From contig JAICKT010000134.1 in assembly GCA_025927795.1 (NCBI GenBank), forward strand, positions 1-10,897: DNA of 10,897 bases, in the 5' to 3' direction. Under the pieces are notes generated by a model that had not been told where the DNA came from, did not search any database, and worked only from the letters and a program-made list of their open reading frames with translations. A program made the translations under genes and the position numbers. Below are positions 1 through 8,294 of the stretch, piece by piece (the stretch's first letter is position 1; each line of letters starts with the position of its first letter). This DNA comes from Parafilimonas sp. GTDB taxonomy: Bacteria > Bacteroidota > Bacteroidia > Chitinophagales > Chitinophagaceae.

Positions 1-1777
1 TACACTTGTAAAAAATATTGTAATTAAAGGACCAACAGGAAAATTAATATATGATTTCAAACCGCTTTGCTCGCCTGCCTCGGTTAAGTTTTCTGCAACG
101 AGCGGCCATACACAATCTTATACATGGGATTTTAGTGATGGCAATGTAGATATCACGCAAACAAATCAAACACAACATACTTATGATACCGGCTTTTTTG
201 TTCCTAAACTAATTTTAATAGATTCGTTAGGATGTAAAGTTTCTATTGTGGGCAGTGATACCGTTAAAGTATTTAATGTTACTGCAAATGCAATGGTATC
301 AGGCAACCAAGCATGTGATTCTGCATTGGTAAAATTTACAGACATTTCTCAATCTAAAGATGTAATCACACATCACTATTGGTATTTTGGAGATAATGAT
401 TCTGCAGATGCATCGCAAATAAGTCATGGTTATAATACAACAGGAAATTATAATGCCACATTAATTGCTATTACAAAATTTGGATGTACAGATACTTTAA
501 ATATTACTACGCCTATCATTGTAAACCCTTCACCAGACATAAAAATTACGGGTGATACAATTGCCTGTGCTTTTGCACAGGTAAATTTTCAAGGCAAAAA
601 GAATGCATTGGATACCTCTAATTTGCAATGGAACTGGATATTTAATAATGGCTCATCTGCATCGGGACAAAACGTAAGCACAAATTATAATACCGGGGGA
701 AATTATCTTGTTTCATTAATTGCAAAAACCGATGCAGGTTGCTCTGATACAACTACTCAAAAAATAAAAATTAATTCTCCGCCTCCTGTAAAAGCAGGTG
801 CTGATACTATTGTTTGCCAAAGCAGTATTTATCAATTAAGCGCTTCGGGTGCATTAAAATATACATGGCAAGGTGTTGGCTTAAGTTGCACCAATTGCCA
901 ATCGCCAAACATTACTGTTGATAGTTTTGCTACTTATATTGTTACAGGCAGCGATGCTATTGGATGCAAGGCAAGCGATTCAGTTTCTGTAAAAGCAATT
1001 GGGCCAACTCCAATTACTGTGTCTGGTAACGATACATTATGCATTGGAGAAAAAACACAATTTTCTGCTTCGGGCGCCGCAACGTATCAATGGTATCCAT
1101 CGCAATATCTTGATAATGCCAAATCTGCCAATCCTGTTTTTACAGCAACAGCAGATACATCTATAACTTATAAAGTAATTGGCTTCTCCGAAAAAAATTG
1201 TTTTTCCGATACAGGCTTTGTTTCTGTAAAAACATATCCTGTTCCGCAAATGAATTTCCAGTCAAATGAAATAACACTTAGCATTGGTTCTTCAGTACAA
1301 TTAATATCAAATAGTTCTGCAGATATAAAACAGTGGCAGTGGACGCCGCCTACTGGTCTTAATAATGCAGGCGTTGCAAACCCAATCGCATCACCAAAAC
1401 AAACAGTTACTTATACCTGTATTGCATCTAATGGCGGTGGTTGTGTTGCACGTGATGAAATTACTGTAAGAGTAATTTGTAAGAATACAAATGTATTTAT
1501 ACCAAATACCTTTTCTCCAAACGGTGATGGTATGAATGATTTATTTTATCCGAGAGGCACAGGTTTATTTAATGTAAAATCATTCAGGGTTTTTAATCGG
1601 TGGGGGCAACTTATTTTTGAACGATATAACGTTTTGCCAAACACTGCATCAGATGGATGGAACGGAACATATAACGGCAAACCACTGCAATCAGATGTTT
1701 ACGTATATATGATGGAAGTTCTTTGCGAAAATGGTAATGTAATACCCGTGAAAGGCAATGTTACGCTCTTAAAGTAG
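1..1777 (+). CDS. Giant PKD-repeat surface protein with type B T9SS sorting domain, 3' part only
   Basis: This is the C-terminal 591 residues of a secreted repeat protein whose start lies before the window. The frame is open from base 2; the GTG at 248 is internal, because PKD sequence (YTWDFSDGN) is coded upstream of it. Three PKD-like repeats start near Cys 23, 105 and 189 of the visible part, each with a second Cys near its end. The third is degenerate (WIFNNG in place of WxFGDG). From about residue 262 there are Ig-like modules, including an SCTNC motif. From about residue 499 comes the gliding-motility-associated C-terminal domain (FIPNTFSPNGDGMND, then RWGQLIFE, then DGWNGTYNGK), ending in VTLLK. 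In this family that domain sends the protein through the type IX system to the cell surface. An adhesin or gliding role like SprB is inferred only by architecture. Two stops in a row (TAG TAA) end it. It is a tandem paralogue of the next gene. Confidence 0.93.
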   Translation, partial: TLVKNIVIKGPTGKLIYDFKPLCSPASVKFSATSGHTQSYTWDFSDGNVDITQTNQTQHTYDTGFFVPKLILIDSLGCKVSIVGSDTVKVFNVTANAMVSGNQACDSALVKFTDISQSKDVITHHYWYFGDNDSADASQISHGYNTTGNYNATLIAITKFGCTDTLNITTPIIVNPSPDIKITGDTIACAFAQVNFQGKKNALDTSNLQWNWIFNNGSSASGQNVSTNYNTGGNYLVSLIAKTDAGCSDTTTQKIKINSPPPVKAGADTIVCQSSIYQLSASGALKYTWQGVGLSCTNCQSPNITVDSFATYIVTGSDAIGCKASDSVSVKAIGPTPITVSGNDTLCIGEKTQFSASGAATYQWYPSQYLDNAKSANPVFTATADTSITYKVIGFSEKNCFSDTGFVSVKTYPVPQMNFQSNEITLSIGSSVQLISNSSADIKQWQWTPPTGLNNAGVANPIASPKQTVTYTCIASNGGGCVARDEITVRVICKNTNVFIPNTFSPNGDGMNDLFYPRGTGLFNVKSFRVFNRWGQLIFERYNVLPNTASDGWNGTYNGKPLQSDVYVYMMEVLCENGNVIPVKGNVTLLK

Positions 1778-1788
1778 TAAAAGTTTCA

Positions 1789-1796
1789 TAGGTTTG
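1789..1796 (+). promoter_or_regulatory. Possible Bacteroidota -7 promoter box before the second PKD gene
   Basis: TAGGTTTG fits the Bacteroidota -7 consensus TAnnTTTG exactly and lies in the 88-base gap between the two giant genes. No TTTG is visible at the -33 distance, so only half of a promoter is supported. If real, transcription would start just before the tandem repeat at 1809-1854, placing that repeat in the untranslated leader. The two giant genes could instead be read as one transcript. Confidence 0.35.
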
Positions 1797-1808
1797 GGGC
1801 GCCGTTTT

Positions 1809-1854
1809 TTGTAAGAACAATTGTAAGAACAAACAACTTGTAAGAACAAACAAC
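1809..1854 (+). repeat. 17-bp direct tandem repeat, 2.7 copies
   Basis: The unit TTGTAAGAACAAACAAC occurs twice, exact and back to back (1821-1837 and 1838-1854). It is preceded by a 12-base partial copy, TTGTAAGAACAA (1809-1820). The array ends 11 bases before the ATG of the 1606-residue PKD gene, so it would lie in the leader of its mRNA. It may be a slippage-prone array that changes leader length, a repeated protein-binding site, or a neutral expansion. Nothing in the sequence decides between these. Confidence 0.9.
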
Positions 1855-1865
1855 GTTATCTACCC

Positions 1866-4800
1866 ATGAAACTTTTCGACAGACTGCATTCGTTGAGAAA
1901 GGCTTTCTGCTTTTTTATTGCTATTCTTACTACTATACAAATATCTGCACAATTAAACGCAAACTTTACTGCAACAATTCAACAAGGCTGCAGCCCATTG
2001 GTAGTTCAATTCACAGATGCTTCTTCGGGTACTCCAACACAATGGTTATGGGACCTTGGCAATGGTGCTACATCAGTTAAACAAAATCCAAGTGCTGTTT
2101 ATATTGATTCAGGAAAATATACGGTTACATTAACTGTAAAAAACGCTTCAGGAGAAAACACAGTAACAAAGAAAGATTTTATTGTTGTGCATGCAAATCC
2201 AACTGTTTTATTTTCTGTAAATCCAACAGAAGGTTGTGCACCATTAAATGTTTCTTTTACTGATAAAAGCGTTGCTAATTCAGGTATATTAAATAATTGG
2301 ATTTGGGATTTTGGTGATGGTACAACATCAACAACGCAAAATCCAAATCATACTTATAATCTTTCAGATACATTTAATGTAACATTAAATGTAACCAACA
2401 GCTTTGGCTGTAAGCAAACACTTCAAAATAAAAATTTAATAAAAGTTGACGGAATTGTAAAAGCAGGATTTAATTATAATTATACAAGTATTTGCAGTAT
2501 TCCGGCAACAGTAACTTTTGTAAATACATCTATTGCAAATAGTCCTTTGAAATACCAATGGTTTTTTGGTGATGGCACAAGCAGCACAAATATTAATCCT
2601 ACACATAACTATAACACTTCGGGAAATTTTACTGTAACGCTTGTTGCGCAAAGCCAGGAAGGTTGCACAAACACATATAAGCAGATAATTACAATAGGTG
2701 GTGCAAAAGTGAATTTTAATTATACCGGTGGTTGCACTAATGAGCCCGTAATATTTACTGACGCATCATCAACCGTTCCAATAAGTGAAACATGGAATTT
2801 TGGTGATGGAATAAAGGCCACTGGTGATTCTGTAACACATACTTATAACGGTTCAGGTCCGTTCCAGGTAACATTAACTGCGGATTTTGGCGGTTGTACA
2901 GGTGTAATTAAAAAAGAAATTACAACAGGTGCAAAACCTAAAGCAGCTTTTACCCAATCTGGTGATATTAAAACCTGTACCTATCCTGTAAAAATTAATT
3001 TTAGCAATCAATCTGCGGGTGCAGAAAACTATAAATGGTTATTTGGTGATAGCGCCACTTCCGATTCAGCTAATCCTGAACACACATATGATAATGCAGG
3101 AACTTATTCAGTAACATTAATTGCATTTAATAAAAACGGATGTGCAGATACAATTGTGCGCGATAATCTCATTCAATTAGGTCCTCCAAAAATTCTTGGT
3201 ATAGAAAATATACCATACCAGGGTTGCGCACCAAAAGCAATAACCTTTCGTCCAATATTAATGGCACCCGATCCTATTACATCCTATAAATGGAGCTTTG
3301 GCGATGGAGCTACTTCAACAGATTCTATACCTGTACATACTTACGCAAAAGTGGGAACATATACAGTTACACTTTCCATTGCAACAAATAAAGGTTGTAG
3401 AGACAGCCTTGCCATTATAGATGCTGTTTCATTAGGCCAAAAACCAAATGCAAATTTTAAAGCAAATCCTCTTAAATCCTGTGCAGGTGATCCTATTCAA
3501 TTCAGCGATTTATCAACAGGTACAATAACAACCTGGCAGTGGTTTTTTGGTGATAGTGGTTCATCCGGTGAGCAAAATCCGTCATATCAATATCGGGATA
3601 CAGGTTTTTTTCCTGTAACGCTTATTGTTTCAGAATATGGATGTAATGATACGCTGGTGCGCCCTTCTTATGTTTATCTGAAACCGCCCGTTGCAAATTT
3701 TGGATACAATGATCATTGTTTGAGGCCTTATGAATATGATTTTGTTGATAGCTCTATAGATGCAAAAACCTGGCTTTGGAATTTTGGTGATAATACAACT
3801 GATAATGCACCAAATCCACAGCATATATATACAGATACAGGAACTTTTACTGTTTCGCTTAAGGTTACTAATGGTGCATGCTCATATACAAAGCTTGATA
3901 CCATAAAAGTTATTAATGAAAATCCATCGTTCGATTTTAAATCACTGCAAACAAATTTTTGTAAGTATGATTCTATAGAATTTTTTGTAACACAATACAA
4001 TCCTGAAAACATTAAAGAATTTTATTGGGACTTTAATGATGGCAATACACAAGGCCCTGACAATAGTGATACAGTATATCATTATTACACATCAGCCGGA
4101 AATTATTTACCAGAATTAGCTGTAAAGGATATCCTTAATTGCATTCATGTTATAAATAGGCAAGTACCCTTAAAAATTTATGGACCTGCTGCAGCCTTTT
4201 CAAGCTTAAATGGCGGTTGTCTTTCTAACAGTATAAGCTTTAATGATGAATCTGTTTCCGATGGAACAAATGATATTAAAACATGGATATGGAATTATGG
4301 CGATAGTTCTAAAGCAGATACATTATCAGCCCCACCATTTACGCATAGTTATATTAAAACAGGCAAATATGCTGTTTCTCTAAAAGTAACAGATGCAAAT
4401 GGATGTTATGATTCGGTAAACAATATTGATGCAATTGAAATAACACAACCAATTGCCGGATTTTTTGCAGATTCACTTTCGTGTTCCGGAAGCATATTAC
4501 AATTTGCTGATTCCAGTTTTGGAGATCAAATAACTTATCATTGGAATTTTGGTGATAATAGTACTACATCATCTAATGCTAATCCGCAACATATTTATAC
4601 CGCAGAAGGTTTATACAATGTAAAACTAACTGTTACTGATAAAAACGGATGCACTGATTCTTTGCTTAAACCTGAATACATAAAAGTTTCTGATCCCGTT
4701 TCAGCGTTTACATTAAGTGATTCTTTGTTTAACTGCCCGCCTGCAAGCGTAACCCTGCAAAACTTTGCGAAAAATTTTACTGCATTTACATGGGATTTTG

Positions 4801-6686
4801 GTGATGGCAATACATCCCAGGAATTAAATCCCGTTCATTATTATACTACTGCCGGCAATTATAATTTAAAACTTATTGTGCAAGGTTACGGAGCTTCATG
4901 TTTTGACACAATTACAAAAAATATATTACTGAAAGGACCAAGTGCCCAGGTAAGTTATGATCCTTTTACCGGTTGCAATCCATTAAATATTTCTTTCATT
5001 GCAAAGGCCAAGAATACAATTACATATACATGGGATTTTGGCAATGGTGAAACACAAACTTCCCAAGACTCAATTCAAAATTATACATACACATCAACAG
5101 GCAGATTTTTACCGCAGTTAATTGTAGAAGATTCAGGTGGCTGCCGCGTACCGATCGTTAATCCTGATACTATTGTAGTTTATGGGGCGAACGCAAAATT
5201 CAGAAATCAACCGGGTTTAAATATTTGCGATTCAGTTAATATCAATTTCATTGATTCAAGTACTGCGTTGTTTGATAATATTAATTCTTATAAATGGAAT
5301 TTCGGCGATGCTGATACATCAGTTTTTCAAAACCCTTCACATATTTATTTTCAATCAAACATTTATCATCCAACGCTTACTATAACAACAAACAGAGGTT
5401 GTGTTTCCACTTATACTGATTCTTTAAATATTACAATTGTCAATTCACCAAAAATTAATGCATCAATGCCTGATAGCTCCTGCATTTTTTCTCCGGTAAC
5501 ATTAAGTGCTGATGTAATTAATTATTCACCGTCAGAAATTACATGGCTTTGGAATCTTGGTAATGGCGATACATTAAATACACAGAATACAACCTACTCT
5601 TATACATCAGCTGGTAAATTTCCTTTAAGTATTATAGTACATAATTCTGCAGGCTGCGCAGATACTGCCAAAAATTTTATTATAATAAATCCATTACCTG
5701 TTGTAGATGCAGGAGCCGATTCTATTATTTGCATGGGTAAAACAACAATGCTAAATCCGTCTGGAGCGCAATTTTATACCTGGGCATCAGATCCATCTGC
5801 TTCCTGCACAAATTGTAATAATCCTGTTGTTAATCCATTATTCACTACAAAATATTTTGTAACAGGAAAAAGTAATGCTGGTTGTATTGCAACAGATTCT
5901 GTTACTGTTGAAGTAAAACGACCATCGAAAGTTTCAATTACAGGGCCCGATAGTGTATGCGTTGGCAATACAATTGAATTAACAGCAACAGGCGAAGAAG
6001 TTTATAGCTGGCAACCTGTAAATCTTGTTACAAAAACATCAGGATCGCAAACTTCATCTACGCCTGCAACAACTACCGTTTACAGCGTTATTGGCACAGA
6101 TACAAAAGCATGTTTTAGTGATACAGCATTTAAAACAGTAAAAGTATTTCCTTATCCTAAAGTACAAATAGGCGATAGTAATCTAACTATTGTAAGCGGA
6201 ACAAATTACCAGATAAATGCAACTGGTTCCGACGATATAATTTCATGGCTGTGGACACCTGCTAACGGGCTTTCATGTATTAATTGTGCACAACCATTAG
6301 CTACACCAAAAACAACAACTACCTACACAGTACAAGCAAAAAATATTGCCGGTTGTATAATAGAAAAAAATATTACCATAACCGTTTTGTGTAAAAATGA
6401 AATTTTATTTGTTCCAAATACGTTTTCACCAAACGGTGATGGCATGAACGATTATTTTTATCCGAGAGGGAAAGGTTTTACGATTAAATCGTTGCGCATT
6501 TTCAGCAGGTGGGGCAACGTTGTTTTTGAACAAAATAATTTTGTTCCCAACAATCAGTCTTATGGCTGGAATGGAAAATATAAAGGTAAAGCGCTTCAAC
6601 CGGATGTATATGTATTCTTAATTGAAGTTGTTTGTGATAACGGACAGATTTTTGCAAGTAAGGGCAACATAACGTTGCTTCGTTGA
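1866..6686 (+). CDS. Giant 15-PKD-repeat surface protein with type B T9SS sorting domain
   Basis: This complete 1606-residue secreted protein starts with a Sec signal peptide: basic N-terminus, hydrophobic core at about 14-25, likely cleavage after ISA at residue 28. From about residue 40 to 1275 I count 15 PKD-type repeats of about 80 residues, most with a WxFGDG-like core, a HxY strand and a TVTLxV strand. Fourteen of the 15 have a Cys at the start and another at the end, which suggests a disulfide in each repeat. Residues from about 1279 to 1500 are Ig-like modules with SCTNC and SCINC motifs. From about 1515 comes the gliding-motility-associated C-terminal domain (VPNTFSPNGDGMND, RWGNVVFE, YGWNGKYKGK), ending in ITLLR. 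Family knowledge predicts export by T9SS with a PorP/SprF partner, and that gene follows 78 bases downstream. A role in adhesion, matrix or gliding is inferred, not shown. No catalytic domain is visible. Confidence 0.95.
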   Translation: MKLFDRLHSLRKAFCFFIAILTTIQISAQLNANFTATIQQGCSPLVVQFTDASSGTPTQWLWDLGNGATSVKQNPSAVYIDSGKYTVTLTVKNASGENTVTKKDFIVVHANPTVLFSVNPTEGCAPLNVSFTDKSVANSGILNNWIWDFGDGTTSTTQNPNHTYNLSDTFNVTLNVTNSFGCKQTLQNKNLIKVDGIVKAGFNYNYTSICSIPATVTFVNTSIANSPLKYQWFFGDGTSSTNINPTHNYNTSGNFTVTLVAQSQEGCTNTYKQIITIGGAKVNFNYTGGCTNEPVIFTDASSTVPISETWNFGDGIKATGDSVTHTYNGSGPFQVTLTADFGGCTGVIKKEITTGAKPKAAFTQSGDIKTCTYPVKINFSNQSAGAENYKWLFGDSATSDSANPEHTYDNAGTYSVTLIAFNKNGCADTIVRDNLIQLGPPKILGIENIPYQGCAPKAITFRPILMAPDPITSYKWSFGDGATSTDSIPVHTYAKVGTYTVTLSIATNKGCRDSLAIIDAVSLGQKPNANFKANPLKSCAGDPIQFSDLSTGTITTWQWFFGDSGSSGEQNPSYQYRDTGFFPVTLIVSEYGCNDTLVRPSYVYLKPPVANFGYNDHCLRPYEYDFVDSSIDAKTWLWNFGDNTTDNAPNPQHIYTDTGTFTVSLKVTNGACSYTKLDTIKVINENPSFDFKSLQTNFCKYDSIEFFVTQYNPENIKEFYWDFNDGNTQGPDNSDTVYHYYTSAGNYLPELAVKDILNCIHVINRQVPLKIYGPAAAFSSLNGGCLSNSISFNDESVSDGTNDIKTWIWNYGDSSKADTLSAPPFTHSYIKTGKYAVSLKVTDANGCYDSVNNIDAIEITQPIAGFFADSLSCSGSILQFADSSFGDQITYHWNFGDNSTTSSNANPQHIYTAEGLYNVKLTVTDKNGCTDSLLKPEYIKVSDPVSAFTLSDSLFNCPPASVTLQNFAKNFTAFTWDFGDGNTSQELNPVHYYTTAGNYNLKLIVQGYGASCFDTITKNILLKGPSAQVSYDPFTGCNPLNISFIAKAKNTITYTWDFGNGETQTSQDSIQNYTYTSTGRFLPQLIVEDSGGCRVPIVNPDTIVVYGANAKFRNQPGLNICDSVNINFIDSSTALFDNINSYKWNFGDADTSVFQNPSHIYFQSNIYHPTLTITTNRGCVSTYTDSLNITIVNSPKINASMPDSSCIFSPVTLSADVINYSPSEITWLWNLGNGDTLNTQNTTYSYTSAGKFPLSIIVHNSAGCADTAKNFIIINPLPVVDAGADSIICMGKTTMLNPSGAQFYTWASDPSASCTNCNNPVVNPLFTTKYFVTGKSNAGCIATDSVTVEVKRPSKVSITGPDSVCVGNTIELTATGEEVYSWQPVNLVTKTSGSQTSSTPATTTVYSVIGTDTKACFSDTAFKTVKVFPYPKVQIGDSNLTIVSGTNYQINATGSDDIISWLWTPANGLSCINCAQPLATPKTTTTYTVQAKNIAGCIIEKNITITVLCKNEILFVPNTFSPNGDGMNDYFYPRGKGFTIKSLRIFSRWGNVVFEQNNFVPNNQSYGWNGKYKGKALQPDVYVFLIEVVCDNGQIFASKGNITLLR

Positions 6687-6764
6687 GTATTAAAAAAACC
6701 GATTACTCCATTAATATATAATGAACATGAATACTTTTATCCGCCAATATCCAAAAAATCCAAT

Positions 6765-7793
6765 ATGAAAAACTTCGTGCGTTTGTGCTTAACACTACTT
6801 GCATGCAGTATGCTTAAAACGTACGGCCAAGATCCTCATTTTTCACAATTTTTTGAAGCGCCACTTTTACGCAATCCCTCTCTTGCAGGGCTTTTTGCGG
6901 GTGATATACGTTTTCAGGCTGTGTACCGCAATCAATGGCAAAGTGTAACTACTCCTTATCAAACGGGTTCTTTAAATTTTGAATACAAACAACCTGTTGG
7001 TCACGGAAATGATTTTATTACAACAGGATTTCAAATATTGTATGATCGGGCAGGTGTTACAAATTTTACCACTTCAAATCTGTATCCCACAGTAAACTAT
7101 CACAAGTCTTTAAGCGACGAAAAAAGCAAATATCTTTCTTTTGGCATAATGGGTGGTTATGTGCAACGGCGTATAGATCGCAGTAAAATAACCACCAACA
7201 ACGAATATGATGGCAATGGTTACAACCCATCGTTAGGTGATGGTGAAACGCTTACTAAATTCAGTTATCATTACTGGGATGGAAGCATGGGACTTTCTTT
7301 TAACTCTTCTATTGCAGGAAGTGCAACGGATTATTATTTTATTGGTGCAGCTTATCATCATTTTAACAGACCTAAAAATTCTTTTTACCGCAATCCACCT
7401 GTTGAGTTAAATCCAAAGCTTGTACTTTCTGGTGGTGTGCGGTTGTCAGTAAATGAAATGTCATATATCACATTACAATCCGATTTTTCAAAACAGGGAG
7501 ATTATTCAGAAACAATTGGGGGTATGACCTACTCAAGAAAAATCGGTGAAGATTATACAAATCCAATGTACACGTTGCATTTTGGAGGCTACCTGCGGTG
7601 GAAAGATGCATTTATTCCCGTTGTTCAACTGGATTATAATCCTTTTTCTGTTGCATTTAGTTATGATATAAATATTTCAGAATTAAAAGCAGCAAGCCAA
7701 TATCAAGGCGGTTTTGAAGTATCATTTACTTATGCAGGATTTTTAGATAGAAACAATTCAACTAAAAATGCAGTATTATGTCCGAAATTTTAG
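6765..7793 (+). CDS. PorP/SprF family type IX secretion outer-membrane protein
   Basis: This 342-residue protein has a signal peptide, likely cut near residue 21, before QDPHFSQFF. The mature start and the following EAPLLRNPSLAG and RNQWQSV segments are the hallmark N-terminus of the PorP/SprF family; the length is also usual. The remainder is rich in alternating aromatic and polar strands, as expected of an outer-membrane beta barrel. In known systems PorP belongs to the T9SS machinery, while SprF-like members are needed for secretion or anchoring of a particular type B cargo, commonly encoded next door. Its position just after two type B cargo genes suggests that it is their dedicated partner. 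The ATG at 6721 is in another frame and was not used. I leave the symbol blank because members of this family cannot be told apart without phylogeny. Confidence 0.93.
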   Translation: MKNFVRLCLTLLACSMLKTYGQDPHFSQFFEAPLLRNPSLAGLFAGDIRFQAVYRNQWQSVTTPYQTGSLNFEYKQPVGHGNDFITTGFQILYDRAGVTNFTTSNLYPTVNYHKSLSDEKSKYLSFGIMGGYVQRRIDRSKITTNNEYDGNGYNPSLGDGETLTKFSYHYWDGSMGLSFNSSIAGSATDYYFIGAAYHHFNRPKNSFYRNPPVELNPKLVLSGGVRLSVNEMSYITLQSDFSKQGDYSETIGGMTYSRKIGEDYTNPMYTLHFGGYLRWKDAFIPVVQLDYNPFSVAFSYDINISELKAASQYQGGFEVSFTYAGFLDRNNSTKNAVLCPKF

Positions 7794-7868
7794 CAAACTG
7801 GCATTGCAGTTGATTTAATGTTTAAATAATTGTAAAATTTTTATAACGCTTTTAAAACAAGGAAGGCA

Positions 7869-7900
7869 TTTGGTCAAACACATTATTATTTATAATTTTA
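7869..7900 (+). promoter_or_regulatory. Possible Bacteroidota promoter for the type A tail gene
   Basis: TTTG at 7869-7872 is followed after 20 bases by TAATTTTA at 7893-7900. This is one base away from the TAnnTTTG consensus at a usual spacing. Transcription would start only a few bases before the ATG at 7911, giving a very short leader. The region is very AT-rich, so a chance match is possible. It would make the small gene independent of the PKD-porP transcript. Confidence 0.3.
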
Positions 7901-7910
7901 TATTAAGAAT

Positions 7911-8294
7911 ATGAATAAAATTTTTACTCGAAACGTTTTACAGGCTTTTAAAAAAATAATCCTGATCGCGGCGTTTGCGTTTGCAATGGTTGCCACGCAG
8001 TCTTATACAACAGTTAATAATTCTGGTTTTGTACAGCCGAAAATTTTAAAATGTTATCCTAACCCGGCAATATCTTTTGTAAATTTTGAGCTGAACAATA
8101 ATAACAGCATATCAAAAAACTATACTCTCGAAGTGTTTAGCTTTACAGGTAAAAAAATGTATTCTACTGCAATATCCAACGAAAAAATTACACTCACACT
8201 TTCCAATGATTTTTATCGTGGCATCTACGTTTACCAGGTAAGAGATAAATCAGGCAGGATTTTAGAAACGGGTAAATTCCAGGTAACTAAATAA
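7911..8294 (+). CDS. Minimal secreted protein made almost only of a type A T9SS sorting tail
   Basis: This 127-residue protein begins with a long basic N-region (residues 1-15) and a hydrophobic segment IILIAAFAFAMVA (about 16-28), consistent with a signal peptide. From residue 47 to the end it matches the Por secretion system C-terminal (type A) sorting domain: CYPNPAISFVNFEL, then LEVFSFTGKKMYS, then FYRGIYVYQVRD and a terminal GKFQVTK. Only about 15 residues separate the two signals, so there is no room for a usual cargo domain. Type A tails are normally removed by the PorU sortase and the cargo attached to A-LPS. What would remain here is a short peptide. It could be a decayed remnant of a larger cargo, although the frame is intact, or a small functional surface protein. 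Its end overlaps cbpM on the other strand. Confidence 0.85.
   Translation: MNKIFTRNVLQAFKKIILIAAFAFAMVATQSYTTVNNSGFVQPKILKCYPNPAISFVNFELNNNNSISKNYTLEVFSFTGKKMYSTAISNEKITLTLSNDFYRGIYVYQVRDKSGRILETGKFQVTK

Noticed and set aside
248..250. GTG at 248 as the start of the first PKD gene
   Set aside because: The same frame is open to the window edge and codes for a further PKD repeat upstream, so the gene is 5'-truncated by the window.
1796..1812. GGGGCGCC followed by T6 as a rho-independent terminator of the first PKD gene
   Set aside because: GGCGCC is self-complementary without a loop, so no stable hairpin precedes the T-run.
2300..5050. Recurring TGGGATTTTGGTGATGG words as a possible DNA repeat or CRISPR-like array
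   Set aside because: They encode the conserved WDFGDG core of the PKD repeats; spacing and flanks vary as in a protein repeat.
2436..5968. Several 64-94 residue minus-strand ORFs inside the large PKD gene
   Set aside because: They are antisense to a strongly supported repeat protein, have Cys/Ile-rich or low-quality sequence and match no family I recognise.
6685..6708. GAGTA/TACTC inverted repeat after the second PKD gene as a terminator
   Set aside because: Only 5 bp with a long loop and no following T-run; not a credible terminator.
6765..6830. LLAC near residue 14 of the PorP/SprF protein as a lipobox
   Set aside because: The stretch before the Cys is too short and the family start QDPHFSQFF fits ordinary signal peptide cleavage near residue 21.
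7796..7811. AACTG/CAGTT hairpin after the porP/sprF-like gene as a terminator
   Set aside because: The stem is 5 bp and is followed by mixed AT sequence rather than a T-run; expected by chance in this composition.
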